DNA from: Stenotrophomonas maltophilia
GTDB taxonomy: Bacteria; Pseudomonadota; Gammaproteobacteria; Xanthomonadales; Xanthomonadaceae
DNA: 64,000 nucleotides
Direction of reading: 5' to 3'
NCBI RefSeq assembly: GCF_023518235.1
Contig: NZ_CP090423.1
Location: 2,975,001-3,039,000 of the forward strand
Shown here: piece after piece, positions 1 to 7,806 of the stretch
How the letters are laid out: the number at the start of each line of letters is the position of its first letter
Position numbering within the stretch: position 1 is the stretch's first letter
The notes under the pieces: model-generated
Databases searched by the model: none
The model's input: only the letters and a program-made list of their open reading frames with translations
Told to the model about the DNA's origin: nothing
Position numbers and translations under genes: made by a program

Positions 1-701
1 TAGTTGCCCAGCGACTTGGACATCTTGTTGACGCCGTCCAGGCCTTCCAGCAGCGGCATGGTCAGCACCACCTGCGGCTTCTGGCCATGGTGTTCCTGCA
101 GGCCACGGCCCATCAGCAGGTTGAACTTCTGGTCGGTACCGCCGAGCTCGACGTCCGCTTCCAGGGCCACCGAGTCGTAGCCCTGCACCAGCGGGTACAG
201 GAACTCGTGGATGGCGATGGACTGCTGGGCGGCATAGCGCTTGGCGAAGTCGTCGCGCTCGAGCATGCGCGCCACGGTGTGCTGGCCGGCCAGGCGGATC
301 ATGTCGGCCGCGCCCATCTTGCCGAACCACTCCGAATTGAAGCGGACTTCGGTACGGCTGCGGTCGAGCACCTTGAACACCTGCTCCTCATAGGTGCGGG
401 CGTTGGCCAGCACGTCCTCGCGGCTGAGCGGCTTGCGGGTGAGGCTCTTGCCGGACGGGTCGCCGATCATGCCGGTGAAGTCGCCGATCAGGAAGATGAC
501 CTGGTGGCCGAGGTCCTGGAACTGGCGCATCTTGTTCAGCAGCACCGTATGGCCCAGGTGCAGGTCGGGCGCGGTGGGGTCGAAGCCGGCCTTGATCCGC
601 AGCGGACGGCCTTCCTGCAGGCGCGCACGCAGATCCTCGAGCTTGAGGATCTCGTCGGCACCACGGCCGATCAGGGCAAGGGCTTCTTCAATCGAGGACA
701 C
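1..701 (-). CDS. tyrS: Tyrosine--tRNA ligase, N-terminal part (cut by left window edge)
   Basis: Class I aminoacyl-tRNA synthetase that charges tRNA-Tyr in the cytoplasm. About 233 codons are visible. The HIGH-type motif reads HLGH at residues 48-51 (context PDLHLGHT), and the KMSKS loop (KMSKSLGN) is encoded at the extreme left edge, so the C-terminal anticodon-binding and S4-like part lies outside the window. The start is read as GTG at 701-699, giving [14 protein letters not shown]; no better ATG is in frame close by. The gene is divergent from the M23 peptidase gene. The order tyrS / M23 peptidase / anmK matches the arrangement I recall from Pseudomonas. Identity is certain; the exact start is less so. 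Confidence 0.96.
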   Translation of the reverse strand, partial: MSSIEEALALIGRGADEILKLEDLRARLQEGRPLRIKAGFDPTAPDLHLGHTVLLNKMRQFQDLGHQVIFLIGDFTGMIGDPSGKSLTRKPLSREDVLANARTYEEQVFKVLDRSRTEVRFNSEWFGKMGAADMIRLAGQHTVARMLERDDFAKRYAAQQSIAIHEFLYPLVQGYDSVALEADVELGGTDQKFNLLMGRGLQEHHGQKPQVVLTMPLLEGLDGVNKMSKSLGN

Positions 702-758
702 GTGACTACTCCCGGCAACGCCGATTCTTGTGTGGGGTGTTAAAGCAAAGTTAACCCG

Positions 759-779
759 ATTGGCTTCACAAAAGCCAAT
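759..779. promoter_or_regulatory. Perfect inverted repeat between tyrS and the M23 peptidase gene
   Basis: An 8-bp perfect inverted repeat (ATTGGCTT, 5-bp spacer, AAGCCAAT) sits in the divergent intergenic region. It overlaps a plausible tyrS -35 region on the minus strand (TTGGCT, 18 bp, TTAACT). It could be an operator or a short hairpin in a leader. No T-run follows it, so it is not a classical terminator. Confidence 0.35.
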
Positions 780-791
780 GGGCACAAGGGT

Positions 792-820
792 TTGACGCGG
801 TTTTCTCAGGTGTCTATGGT
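792..820 (+). promoter_or_regulatory. Sigma70-type promoter of the M23 peptidase gene
   Basis: -35 TTGACG (792-797), 17-bp spacer, -10 TATGGT (815-820). Transcription would begin near 827, giving a leader of about 40 nt before the ATG at 868. This is one of the cleanest sigma70 matches in the window. Confidence 0.6.
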
Positions 821-867
821 AACCGGCGTTTAGGCCCGCGCTCCCGGGCCGTCAGGAAAAATCGCCG

Positions 868-2340
868 ATGCACAATTCCGAACAAGGGCGCGCACGCAAG
901 CAGCGCTTCCAGGAACGCCTCCACGTCCTGCACGACAACGCCCTGCATCGGAAGCTCAGGCAACACCTTCCCGCCGCCTTCAATGAACGCTGGACCCGGC
1001 GCCATTGGATGCATGCCAGCCTGTTCGCGACCATCGGTGCGCTGGTGGCGACGATCGTCCCCGGCTTCTCGCACACCATCGATGCGCCCTTCGCCGACAG
1101 CCATACCAGCCTGGCGCTGCCGTTGCCGCCGTTGGCCCTGGCCCGCCAGCAACAGGTGCCCGGTGACAGCTGGCAGGTGCTGCGCGTACAGCGCGGCCAG
1201 ACCCTGAGCGATCTGTTCGACAAAGCCGGTATCCCGGCCACCACCCTGCACCGGGTACTGGACCACCCCGGCGCGCGCGAGGCGCTGACCAAGCTTCGCC
1301 CGGGCGCCGAGATCGCCTTCGACATGCCGCTGTCCGGCTACCTGCGCAGCATCCGCTTCGACCGCGATGCCGACAACCGGGTCGAGCTGAGCCTGGCCGG
1401 CGATGACATCAAGGAGAAGGTGACCCAGCGCGAGACCTCCACGCGCACGGTGGTCACCAGCGGCGAAATCACCAGTTCGCTGTATGCGGCCGCGCGCCGG
1501 GCCGGGCTGTCGCCGTCGGCGATCGCGACGATGACAGACGACATCTTCAAGTACGACATCGACTTCTCCAAGGACCTGCAGCCGGGCGACCGCTTCAGCG
1601 TGGTGATGGATGAAACCTGGCGCGAAGGCGAGAAGGTGGACACCAGCAAGATCCTGGCGGCGACCTTCACCACCGGCGGCAAGACCTATTCCGGCTTCCG
1701 CTTCGACCGCAACGGCAAGTCCGAGTACTACGACATCAACGGCCGTTCGCTGAAGAAGAGCTTCATCCGCATGCCGATCCCGTTCGCACGGCTGAGCTCG
1801 ACCTTCGGCGCGCGCAAGCACCCGGTGCTGGGCAAGATGCGCATGCACAAGGGCGTGGACTACGCCGCGCGTACCGGCACCCCGATCATGGCCGCCGGCG
1901 ACGCCCGCGTGCAGTTTGCCGGCGTGCAGCGTGGCTACGGCAACGTGGTGATCCTCGACCATGGCCGCGGCCACACCACCCTGTACGGGCACATGTCGCG
2001 CTTTGCCAACATCAAGACCGGCCAGCGCGTGGCGCAGGGCACGGTGATCGGCTATGTCGGCTCGACCGGCCTGGCCACCGGCCCGCACCTGCACTACGAA
2101 TTCCGCGTCAACGGCGAGCACCGCAACCCGCTGACCGTGACCATGCCGCCGCCGGAGCCGCTGAAGGGTGCCGAGCTGGTGGCCTTCCGCGCACAGACCG
2201 CGCCGGCGATGGCCCGCATCCAGGGCATGGAGAAGCTGATCTACGCCGATGCCAGCCCGGCACCGACCGGCCGCGACGAGGCCGCCCCCGAGGTGGCCAG
2301 CGCCAAGGACAAGCAGGCGACCGGCCGCAAGCGCGGCTGA
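868..2340 (+). CDS. M23-family peptidoglycan DD-endopeptidase (MepM/OapA-like)
   Basis: Probable murein hydrolase (490 aa) that cuts peptide cross-links during wall growth, anchored in the inner membrane and acting in the periplasm. Residues 1-45 are a basic cytoplasmic tail, followed by one membrane segment (about 48-65, [17 protein letters not shown]). From about residue 100 there is an OapA/LysM-like sugar-binding motif ([14 protein letters not shown]). The C-terminal third is the lysostaphin-type M23 domain, with the zinc ligands of HKGVD (H327, D331) and HLHYEF (H407, H409), so the active site looks complete. It ends in a Lys/Ala-rich tail. A strong terminator follows, then anmK. The pairing of a wall hydrolase with anmK fits turnover and recycling of murein. 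Confidence 0.92.
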   Translation: MHNSEQGRARKQRFQERLHVLHDNALHRKLRQHLPAAFNERWTRRHWMHASLFATIGALVATIVPGFSHTIDAPFADSHTSLALPLPPLALARQQQVPGDSWQVLRVQRGQTLSDLFDKAGIPATTLHRVLDHPGAREALTKLRPGAEIAFDMPLSGYLRSIRFDRDADNRVELSLAGDDIKEKVTQRETSTRTVVTSGEITSSLYAAARRAGLSPSAIATMTDDIFKYDIDFSKDLQPGDRFSVVMDETWREGEKVDTSKILAATFTTGGKTYSGFRFDRNGKSEYYDINGRSLKKSFIRMPIPFARLSSTFGARKHPVLGKMRMHKGVDYAARTGTPIMAAGDARVQFAGVQRGYGNVVILDHGRGHTTLYGHMSRFANIKTGQRVAQGTVIGYVGSTGLATGPHLHYEFRVNGEHRNPLTVTMPPPEPLKGAELVAFRAQTAPAMARIQGMEKLIYADASPAPTGRDEAAPEVASAKDKQATGRKRG

Positions 2341-2360
2341 CCCCCTGCGTTGACGAAGAA

Positions 2361-2396
2361 GGACGCGGCAGCCCAAGCTTGCCGCGTCCTTTTTTT
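2361..2396 (+). terminator. Rho-independent terminator abutting the anmK start codon
   Basis: A perfect 10-bp stem (GGACGCGGCA at 2361-2370 with TGCCGCGTCC at 2380-2389), a 9-nt loop, and seven T residues at 2390-2396. The next three bases are the ATG of anmK. It terminates the M23 peptidase transcript but also occupies the whole ribosome-binding region of anmK. Confidence 0.85.
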
Positions 2397-3533
2397 ATGC
2401 CCGCCATGAACACCACTGCCGACACTGACGCCCCCCTGTACCTTGGCCTGATGTCGGGCACCAGCGCCGACGGCATCGATGCCGCGCTGGTGCAGTTCCC
2501 CGACAGCGGGGGCTGCCGCTTCGTGCACGGGCTGACCGCCCGCTGGGAGCCGGTGCTGCGCGCACGCCTGGTGGCGCTGGGCGAAGGCGGTCCGCTGGAC
2601 TCGCTGGAGGAACTGGGCGAGCTGGATGCGCGGATCGCCATCCACTTCGCCGAGGCCGCCAACCAGCTGCTGTCCGAGGCCGGCGTGGACCGCCGCCAGG
2701 TGCGTGCGATCGGCTCGCACGGCCAGACCGTGCGCCATCGGCCCCTGGCCGACCCGGCGTTCACCGTACAGCTGGGCGATGGCAACCGCATCGCCGAACT
2801 GACCGGGATCACCACGGTAAGCGACTTCCGTCGCCGCGACGTGGCGGCCGGGGGCCATGGCGCGCCGCTGATGCCGGCCTTCCACCTGGGCATGCTGGGC
2901 GCGGCCGACGAGGACCGTGCAGTGCTCAACCTGGGCGGTATCGCCAACCTGACCCTGATCCCGCGCGAGGGACAGGTGCGTGGCTTCGATACCGGCCCGG
3001 CCAACGCGCTGATGGATGCCTGGTGCCAGCGCCACACCGGACGCACCTTCGATGCCGACGGCGCCTACGCGGCCAGCGGTGCGGTGGATGACAGCCTGCT
3101 GGCCGGTTGGCGTTCGGACCCGTGGTTCGATCTGCCGCCGCCGAAGAGCACCGGCCGCGAACAGTTCCACCTGGCCTGGGCCGAGACGCACATGGGCGAA
3201 GGGCAGTTCGCCGCCGCCGACGTGCAGGCCACCCTGCTGGAACTGACCGTGGCGACGGTGGCCGATGCGCTTCTGGCGCAGCAGCCGCAGACCCGCCGGC
3301 TGCTGGTGTGCGGCGGCGGCGTGCGCAACCGGCAGCTGATGAAGCGGCTGAGCGCACGGCTGCCGGGCGTGCAGGTGGAGTCCAGCGCGGTGCATGGGCT
3401 GGACCCGGAGTATGTGGAAGCAATGGGGTTTGCGTGGCTGGCACAGCGGACGCTGGACGGACTGGCCGGCAACCTGCCGAGCGTGACCGGGGCCAAGGGG
3501 CCGCGGATCCTGGGTGCGATCCATCTGGCGTGA
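2397..3533 (+). CDS. anmK: Anhydro-N-acetylmuramic acid kinase
   Basis: Phosphorylates 1,6-anhydro-MurNAc with ring opening to MurNAc-6-phosphate, a cytoplasmic step of murein recycling. 378 aa, the usual AnmK length. The N-terminal phosphate-binding signature [10 protein letters not shown] lies at residues 19-28; further family motifs include [19 protein letters not shown] and the C-terminal glycine-rich LVCGGGVRN. The start is ATG 2397 or ATG 2406 (MNTTADTD); neither has a visible Shine-Dalgarno, because the upstream bases are the T-tract of a terminator. AmpG, which imports the substrate-bearing muropeptides, is encoded 1.7 kb away on the other strand. Confidence 0.95.
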   Translation: MPAMNTTADTDAPLYLGLMSGTSADGIDAALVQFPDSGGCRFVHGLTARWEPVLRARLVALGEGGPLDSLEELGELDARIAIHFAEAANQLLSEAGVDRRQVRAIGSHGQTVRHRPLADPAFTVQLGDGNRIAELTGITTVSDFRRRDVAAGGHGAPLMPAFHLGMLGAADEDRAVLNLGGIANLTLIPREGQVRGFDTGPANALMDAWCQRHTGRTFDADGAYAASGAVDDSLLAGWRSDPWFDLPPPKSTGREQFHLAWAETHMGEGQFAAADVQATLLELTVATVADALLAQQPQTRRLLVCGGGVRNRQLMKRLSARLPGVQVESSAVHGLDPEYVEAMGFAWLAQRTLDGLAGNLPSVTGAKGPRILGAIHLA

Positions 3534-3541
3534 GCAGAAGC

Positions 3542-3600
3542 AGTCGAGCATGGCTCGACTCTACAAAAGCACGTGGTAGCGCCGGGCCATGCCCGGCGAG
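3542..3600. repeat. Pair of SMAG-type REP palindromes in opposite orientation
   Basis: Two short palindromes lie between the convergent anmK and the ribbon-helix-helix gene. One reads AGTCGAGC-ATG-GCTCGACT followed by CTAC (3542-3564). The other starts with GTAG and has the arms GCCGGGC/GCCCGGC (3576-3598). The GTAG head next to a hairpin is what I recall of the Stenotrophomonas SMAG repeats. They may also act as transcript 3' ends. Confidence 0.75.
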
Positions 3601-3611
3601 TGGCGATCAGA

Positions 3612-3842
3612 TCAATCGAAGCCCTGCCCTGCCGGCAGGGCCTGCAGCGCGGCGATGGCATCAGAGAGTGCGTCGACTTCGGGATCGCCAAAGCCGGAGC
3701 GGACCTCCAGTTCACTACTGAACAGCCCCTGCTCCAGCAGCGCGGCGCAGGTCTGTTCATGGGTCCAGCCGCGGGCCACGGCGACCCGGCGGATGCGTTC
3801 CAGCAGCAGCGGGTCCAGGTCCCGCAGCACAACGTCGGCCAT
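3612..3842 (-). CDS. Small ribbon-helix-helix-like (FitA/Arc-type) protein
   Basis: 76-aa protein beginning MADVVLRDLDPLLLERIRRV. The layout (a short beta-strand VVLRDLD, then two helices with the turn ARGWTHEQTCAALLEQGL) resembles antitoxin-type ribbon-helix-helix DNA-binding proteins such as FitA. The C-terminal 35 residues are acidic and could bind a partner. Start ATG 3842 has GGGGAAG just upstream; GTG 3848 is an alternative. No PIN-domain or other toxin gene is adjacent: the neighbours are anmK (convergent, separated by REP units) and ampG, 78 bp upstream on the same strand. It may be a solitary regulator. Function is not established. Confidence 0.7.
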   Translation of the reverse strand: MADVVLRDLDPLLLERIRRVAVARGWTHEQTCAALLEQGLFSSELEVRSGFGDPEVDALSDAIAALQALPAGQGFD

Positions 3843-3919
3843 GCTCACTTCCCCGTTCGCAAGGCACCGCCCCCTCGGCGCGTCGGGGCGATGATCCCGC
3901 AGACCGGGCGGGCAGGCAA

Positions 3920-5224
3920 TCAGGCCGCCGGTGGCGGGGTCCGGTCGACGATGCGCGGCCACAGCCACGCCAGCAGCAGCAGCGTCGGCACCACGGTGAT
4001 CGAGCTGAGGATGAAGAACGTGCTGTACGACGTGGCTTCCACGATATAGCCGGACACACCACCGACGAACTTGCCGGGCAGGTTGGCCAGCGACACCAGC
4101 AGCGCGTACTGGGTGGCGGTGAAATTGCGGTCGGTGAGCGAGGACATGAAGGCCACCAGCACGGTGCCGGCGAAGCCCTGGAACAGGTTGTCGGCACTGA
4201 GCGCAGCGTAGAACGCCCACAGCTTGCCCGGGTTGTGCGCCATCAGCAGGAAGGCCAGATTGGACAGCGCGACGCCGAGCGCGGCGACCAGCAGCATGCG
4301 ACGGAAGCCGAAGGCCGCCACCGCGATGCCGCCGAGGAACGCGCCGCCGATGCCCATCCACACGCCGAACAGCTTGGACACCGTGGCGATGTCGGCCTTG
4401 TCGAAGCCCGAGTCGAGATAGAACGGACCGGCCATCACCCCGATGACCTGGTCGGGGAACTTGAACAACCCGACGAACGCCAGCAACACCAGGGCCAGCG
4501 CCACGCCATTGCGGCTGAAGAAGCTGGTGATCGGCTGCACGAACGCTTCGGCCACGTCGATGCGCCGCTGCACGGTGGTGGCCGGACGTTCCGGTTCGGC
4601 GCACAGCAGGGTGGTGATGATCGGCAGCAGCATCAGCGCGGCCATCGCCAGGTAGGCAACGATCCAGCCTTCGAACTGGGCCAGGTACAGCGCGCCGGCC
4701 CCGGCCAGGATCAGGCCGATCCGGTAGCCCAGCGTATAGGTGGCGGCCAGTGCGGCCTGGGCGGTCTGCGGGGCGATCTCGATACGGTAGGCATCGACCG
4801 CCGAATCCTGGGTGGCGCCGGCAAACGAGGCCACCAGCACCCACGCCACCAGCGGCCACACCCCCTGCTCGGGGCGTACGAATGCCAACGCCACCAGGCC
4901 GACCAGCACCATCACCTGCGATACCAGCAGCCACGAGCGCCGGCGTCCCAGTCCGCCGAGCAGCGGGAAGGCATAGCGGTCCAGCAGCGGCGCCCACAGG
5001 AACTTGAGCAGGTAGAAGAAGCTGGCCAGGCTGATCAGGCCGATGCTGCCCAGGTCCAGGCCGACATCACGCAGGCGGGTGGACAGGGTCTGCGAGGCGA
5101 TCAGCAGGAATGGCAGGCCGCTGCCGAAGCCGAGCATGGCCATGGTCAGTGCCGAGGGCGTACCGAAGGCGCGCTTGATCCCGGCCCAGCCCTTGTAGCT
5201 GGCCGGCGTGGCCGCCTCGGTCAC
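3920..5224 (-). CDS. ampG: AmpG-family muropeptide permease (MFS)
   Basis: Inner-membrane major facilitator of 434 aa that imports anhydro-muropeptides for recycling; in organisms with inducible beta-lactamases it supplies the inducer. The N-terminal stretch (FGTPSALTMAMLGFGSGLPF) is typical of AmpG, followed by about 12 hydrophobic segments and the RDVGLDLGSIGLISL and GRRRSWLL loops. It starts with GTG 5224, overlapping the stop of the upstream exonuclease-type gene by 4 bases (GTGA), so the two are translationally coupled. I recall that S. maltophilia has an ampN-ampG operon needed for induction of the L1 and L2 beta-lactamases, with ampN in the endonuclease/exonuclease/phosphatase superfamily; this pair fits that description. 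Confidence 0.93.
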   Translation of the reverse strand: MTEAATPASYKGWAGIKRAFGTPSALTMAMLGFGSGLPFLLIASQTLSTRLRDVGLDLGSIGLISLASFFYLLKFLWAPLLDRYAFPLLGGLGRRRSWLLVSQVMVLVGLVALAFVRPEQGVWPLVAWVLVASFAGATQDSAVDAYRIEIAPQTAQAALAATYTLGYRIGLILAGAGALYLAQFEGWIVAYLAMAALMLLPIITTLLCAEPERPATTVQRRIDVAEAFVQPITSFFSRNGVALALVLLAFVGLFKFPDQVIGVMAGPFYLDSGFDKADIATVSKLFGVWMGIGGAFLGGIAVAAFGFRRMLLVAALGVALSNLAFLLMAHNPGKLWAFYAALSADNLFQGFAGTVLVAFMSSLTDRNFTATQYALLVSLANLPGKFVGGVSGYIVEATSYSTFFILSSITVVPTLLLLAWLWPRIVDRTPPPAA

Positions 5225-6021
5225 AGGTCGTAGTCCACGGTGAACGGGGCGTGGTCGGAGAAGCGCTCGTCGCGGTAGATCGAGCAGCTGCGCAGGCGCT
5301 CACGCAGGCCCGGGGTGATGAACTGGTAGTCGATGCGCCAACCGACATTGTTGGCACGGGCGGCGCCGCGGTTGCTCCACCAGGTGTAGTCCTCGCCGGT
5401 GGGGTTGAGCAGGCGGTAGGCATCGGCCCAGCCGCGACCGGCGGCGACATCGGTGGCCTGGCCGTGGTCGGCGCACAGGGCGTTGAGCCAGTCGCGCTCC
5501 TCCGGCAGGCAGCCGGAATTTTTCTGGTTGGACTTCCAGTTCTTGATGTCCAGTGCTGAACGGACGATGTTCCAGTCGCCGCACAGCACGTAGTCGCGGC
5601 CGCTGCGCGCCCACTCTTCAAGGATCGGCCGCAGCCATTCCATCACTTCGAACTTGAAGCCCTGGCGCAGGTCGCCCGAGCTGCCGGACGGGATATAGAA
5701 GGAGACCACGCTGAGGTTGCCGTAGCGGGCCTCGATGTAGCGGCCTTCGTCGTCGAACGGGGCCCAGCCCAGCGAGGTGATGACCTGGTCCGGCTCGCGC
5801 TTGCTGTAGATGGCCACGCCGCTGTAGCCCTTCTTGGTGATGGCGTCGCGGTAGAAGCAGTGGTGGCCGTCCGGGCGGAACATCGGGTCGGTCAGCTGGT
5901 CTTCCTGGGCCTTGGTTTCCTGGATGCACAGGACGTCGGCGTCCTGGGCCCGGAACCAATCGAGGAAGCCCTTGGTTGCGGCCGAACGGATGCCATTGGC
6001 GTTGAAACTGATGATGCGCAT
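5221..6021 (-). CDS. xth: Exonuclease III-type AP endonuclease (EEP superfamily; probable AmpN)
   Basis: 266-aa endonuclease/exonuclease/phosphatase-fold protein. Residues expected for a functional enzyme are present: SFNANGIR (N7), CIQETK (metal-ligand E35), the GDWNI motif, and the C-terminal SDHAPF His/Asp pair. The family removes 3' blocking groups and cuts abasic sites. The start ATG 6021 gives MRIISFNANG, the normal family N-terminus. It is first in a two-gene unit with ampG, overlapping it by 4 bases. That context matches the gene called ampN in S. maltophilia; whether its link to ampG reflects function or only cotranscription cannot be told from sequence. Confidence 0.9.
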   Translation of the reverse strand: MRIISFNANGIRSAATKGFLDWFRAQDADVLCIQETKAQEDQLTDPMFRPDGHHCFYRDAITKKGYSGVAIYSKREPDQVITSLGWAPFDDEGRYIEARYGNLSVVSFYIPSGSSGDLRQGFKFEVMEWLRPILEEWARSGRDYVLCGDWNIVRSALDIKNWKSNQKNSGCLPEERDWLNALCADHGQATDVAAGRGWADAYRLLNPTGEDYTWWSNRGAARANNVGWRIDYQFITPGLRERLRSCSIYRDERFSDHAPFTVDYDL

Positions 6022-6184
6022 GCGGGGGAACCTGCGGCGGGAAACCGGGCAAGCATACCGGTTGCCTGCGGGGCTGCGCAGTCTGCCGGCGGCCCCCGGG
6101 CGGGCCTTCACGGCGGGGCAAACGAGCGCGAAACGCCCAGCTGGATTAGGATTTGTGCTCCAAATGAAGATGAATCGAGTTTTG

Positions 6185-6844
6185 ATGAGCGACCACCGCC
6201 ACCGTTTCCTGCAGCTGGCCTTGACCGCCGACGCCCTCCGCTTCGGCCAGTTCACCCTCAAGTCCGGCCGCCTGAGCCCCTATTTCTTCAACGCCGGTCG
6301 CTTCGACTCCGGTTCGCTGCTGTCCCAGCTCGGCGCCTGCTACGCCGATGCCATCGACGCCACCGGGATCAAGTACGACGTGGTGTTCGGCCCGGCCTAC
6401 AAGGGCATTCCGCTGGCCACCGCGATGGCCTGCGAGCTGGCCCAGCGCGGCCGTGACCTGCCGCTGTCGTTCAACCGCAAGGAAGCCAAGGACCATGGTG
6501 AAGGCGGCCAGCTGATCGGCGCCGACATGAATGGCAAGCGCGTGCTGATCGTCGACGACGTGATCACCGCCGGTACCGCGATCCGCGAGGCGTTGGCCAT
6601 CATCCGCGGCGCCGGCGGTACCCCGGCCGGCATCGTGGTGGCGCTGGACCGCCAGGAGATCGCCTCGGAATCCGACCGCCGCTCGGCCGCGCAGTCGGTG
6701 GCCGAAGAAGCAGGCATCCCGGTGATCGCCGTGGCGTCGCTGGCCGACCTGCTTGATTTCGCCTCCGGCAACCCGGAACTTGTGGGCTACCGGCAGCCGC
6801 TGGAAGCCTACCGGGCCCAGTACGGCGTTCGTTCGACCCGCTGA
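6185..6844 (+). CDS. pyrE: Orotate phosphoribosyltransferase
   Basis: Converts orotate and PRPP to orotidine 5'-monophosphate in pyrimidine synthesis. From ATG 6185 (MSDHRHRFLQLALTADALRF) it is 219 aa, the length usual for proteobacterial PyrE. The PRPP-binding motif RVLIVDDVITAGTA lies at about residues 119-132, and the FGPAYKGIPLA and FNRKEAKDHGEGG segments match the substrate loop. Upstream in-frame ATGs at 6164 and 6170 would add a few residues without conserved sequence. It is divergent from the xth/ampG unit, and 18 bases separate it from the following exported protein gene. Confidence 0.95.
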   Translation: MSDHRHRFLQLALTADALRFGQFTLKSGRLSPYFFNAGRFDSGSLLSQLGACYADAIDATGIKYDVVFGPAYKGIPLATAMACELAQRGRDLPLSFNRKEAKDHGEGGQLIGADMNGKRVLIVDDVITAGTAIREALAIIRGAGGTPAGIVVALDRQEIASESDRRSAAQSVAEEAGIPVIAVASLADLLDFASGNPELVGYRQPLEAYRAQYGVRSTR

Positions 6845-6862
6845 CCACCCAGGGGAAAGGCC

Positions 6863-7528
6863 ATGTCCCGCGTTCCTGCTGTTCTCTTCACCGGCCTGCT
6901 GCTGGCCGTGCCGTTCACCGTGCCGGCGCAGTCGCGCGACCCCGGCAAGGTGGAGAAGAAGCTGTACTGCTGGAACGAGGGCAAGGAACGGATCTGCAGT
7001 GATTCGCTGCCGGCCGATGCGGTCAACCACGCCCGCGAGGAGTTCAATGCGAAGAGCGGCCTGCGCAATGCGCAGGTCCAGCGCGCGTTGACCGACGCCG
7101 AGCGCGCCGAGGCCAGCACGGCCGCGGCGCAGCAGCAGCTGGACCTGATGGCCGTGCAGACCCGCCAGCGCACCGAGCAGGCCATGCTGTCCACCTATGG
7201 CAGCGAAGACGACCTGCGCCGGGTGTTCGCCGAACGCCAGGAAGTGCTGGACAACAACCTCAAGACGGCCGAGTACAACGTGGCCAGCATGCGTGAATCG
7301 CTGGTGGCGCTGTTGTCGGCCGCCGGCGACCGCGAACTGGGGGGCGCCCCGGTGGCCGAGAAGCAGGCCGAGGCAATCCGCCAGCGGCACGCGCAGCTGC
7401 AATCCCAGCAGCGGCTGCTGGCCGGGTTCGCGCAGCAGCAGCAGGCGTTGAAGGCCGAGATCGAAAGCACCCTGCAGCGCTATCGCGAGCTGAAGGGGCT
7501 GGCGCCGGCGAACGCTCCGGCGGGCTGA
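6863..7528 (+). CDS. Exported coiled-coil protein with DUF4124-like N-terminus
   Basis: 221 aa. Residues 1-22 are a Sec signal peptide (VLFTGLLLAVPFTVPAQS). The next 30 residues (KKLYCWNEGKERICSDSLP) resemble the DUF4124 segment of Cys-containing periplasmic proteins. The remainder is a long, Gln/Glu/Ala-rich coiled coil (about residues 60-210). Start ATG 6863 has GGGGAAAGG upstream. It is probably cotranscribed with pyrE. The role is unknown; the layout suggests a periplasmic structural or adaptor protein. Confidence 0.75.
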   Translation: MSRVPAVLFTGLLLAVPFTVPAQSRDPGKVEKKLYCWNEGKERICSDSLPADAVNHAREEFNAKSGLRNAQVQRALTDAERAEASTAAAQQQLDLMAVQTRQRTEQAMLSTYGSEDDLRRVFAERQEVLDNNLKTAEYNVASMRESLVALLSAAGDRELGGAPVAEKQAEAIRQRHAQLQSQQRLLAGFAQQQQALKAEIESTLQRYRELKGLAPANAPAG

Positions 7529-7540
7529 CGGCGCTGCCTC

Positions 7541-7564
7541 CGCCGGGCCTGGCCCGGCGCTACC
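7541..7564. repeat. SMAG-type REP palindrome
   Basis: Single unit with arms CGCCGGGCC/GGCCCGGCG followed by CTAC (the reverse of GTAG). It lies just after the coiled-coil gene, ahead of the kdp regulatory region. Confidence 0.65.
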
Positions 7565-7594
7565 CCGGGCCCGGTTACGGGTTGAGCCGCTGAA

Positions 7595-7611
7595 TTTATG
7601 CACTCTTTACG
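7595..7611 (+). promoter_or_regulatory. Candidate KdpE-binding box upstream of kdpFABC
   Basis: Imperfect direct repeat TTTATG, 5-bp spacer CACTC, TTTACG. The E. coli KdpE site, as I recall it, is TTTATA-N5-TTTACA, so both hexamers and the spacing agree apart from A-to-G at each last position. It lies about 92 bp before the kdpF start. The KdpE protein is encoded at the other end of this same gene cluster. Confidence 0.6.
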
Positions 7612-7632
7612 CGCCGGCCCGGTCCGGCGCGT
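7609..7632. repeat. GC-rich inverted repeat in the kdp leader region
   Basis: Perfect 9-bp arms ACGCGCCGG and CCGGCGCGT around a 6-nt loop, partly overlapping the right half of the candidate KdpE box and followed by AGTGCG. It may be a REP remnant or a leader hairpin. There is no T-run. Confidence 0.4.
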
Positions 7633-7702
7633 AGTGCGTTTATGGGTGGCAGGACGACGATGGCGGCCTGAGGTGGAGGGGTTCCACCAGGACGCTATTG
7701 CA

Positions 7703-7795
7703 ATGTCCCCCTGGCTGTCGTTGTTGTGTGGCGTGCTGGTGCTGGTCGCCGCCGCCTATCTGCTTTATGTCGTGCTGCGGCCCGAGTCGTTCTGA
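7703..7795 (+). CDS. kdpF: KdpF, small subunit of the K+-transporting ATPase
   Basis: 30-aa single-span membrane peptide, MSPWLSLLCGVLVLVAAAYL then LYVVLRPESF. Length, the single hydrophobic helix and the C-terminal LLYVVLRPE(R/S)F are typical of KdpF, which stabilises the KdpABC complex. It is first in the operon, 11 bp before kdpA. A weak Shine-Dalgarno (AGGA) lies about 11 nt upstream. Confidence 0.9.
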   Translation: MSPWLSLLCGVLVLVAAAYLLYVVLRPESF

Positions 7796-7806
7796 CGGAG
7801 CCTGAC

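Noticed and set aside
3542..3600. Hairpins considered as ordinary terminators only
   Set aside because: The GTAG head and shared arm sequences recur at several other sites, so they are better classed as REP/SMAG units, although they may also stop transcription.
3612..3842. A complete toxin-antitoxin pair
   Set aside because: No toxin gene is adjacent on either strand; only the antitoxin-like protein is seen.
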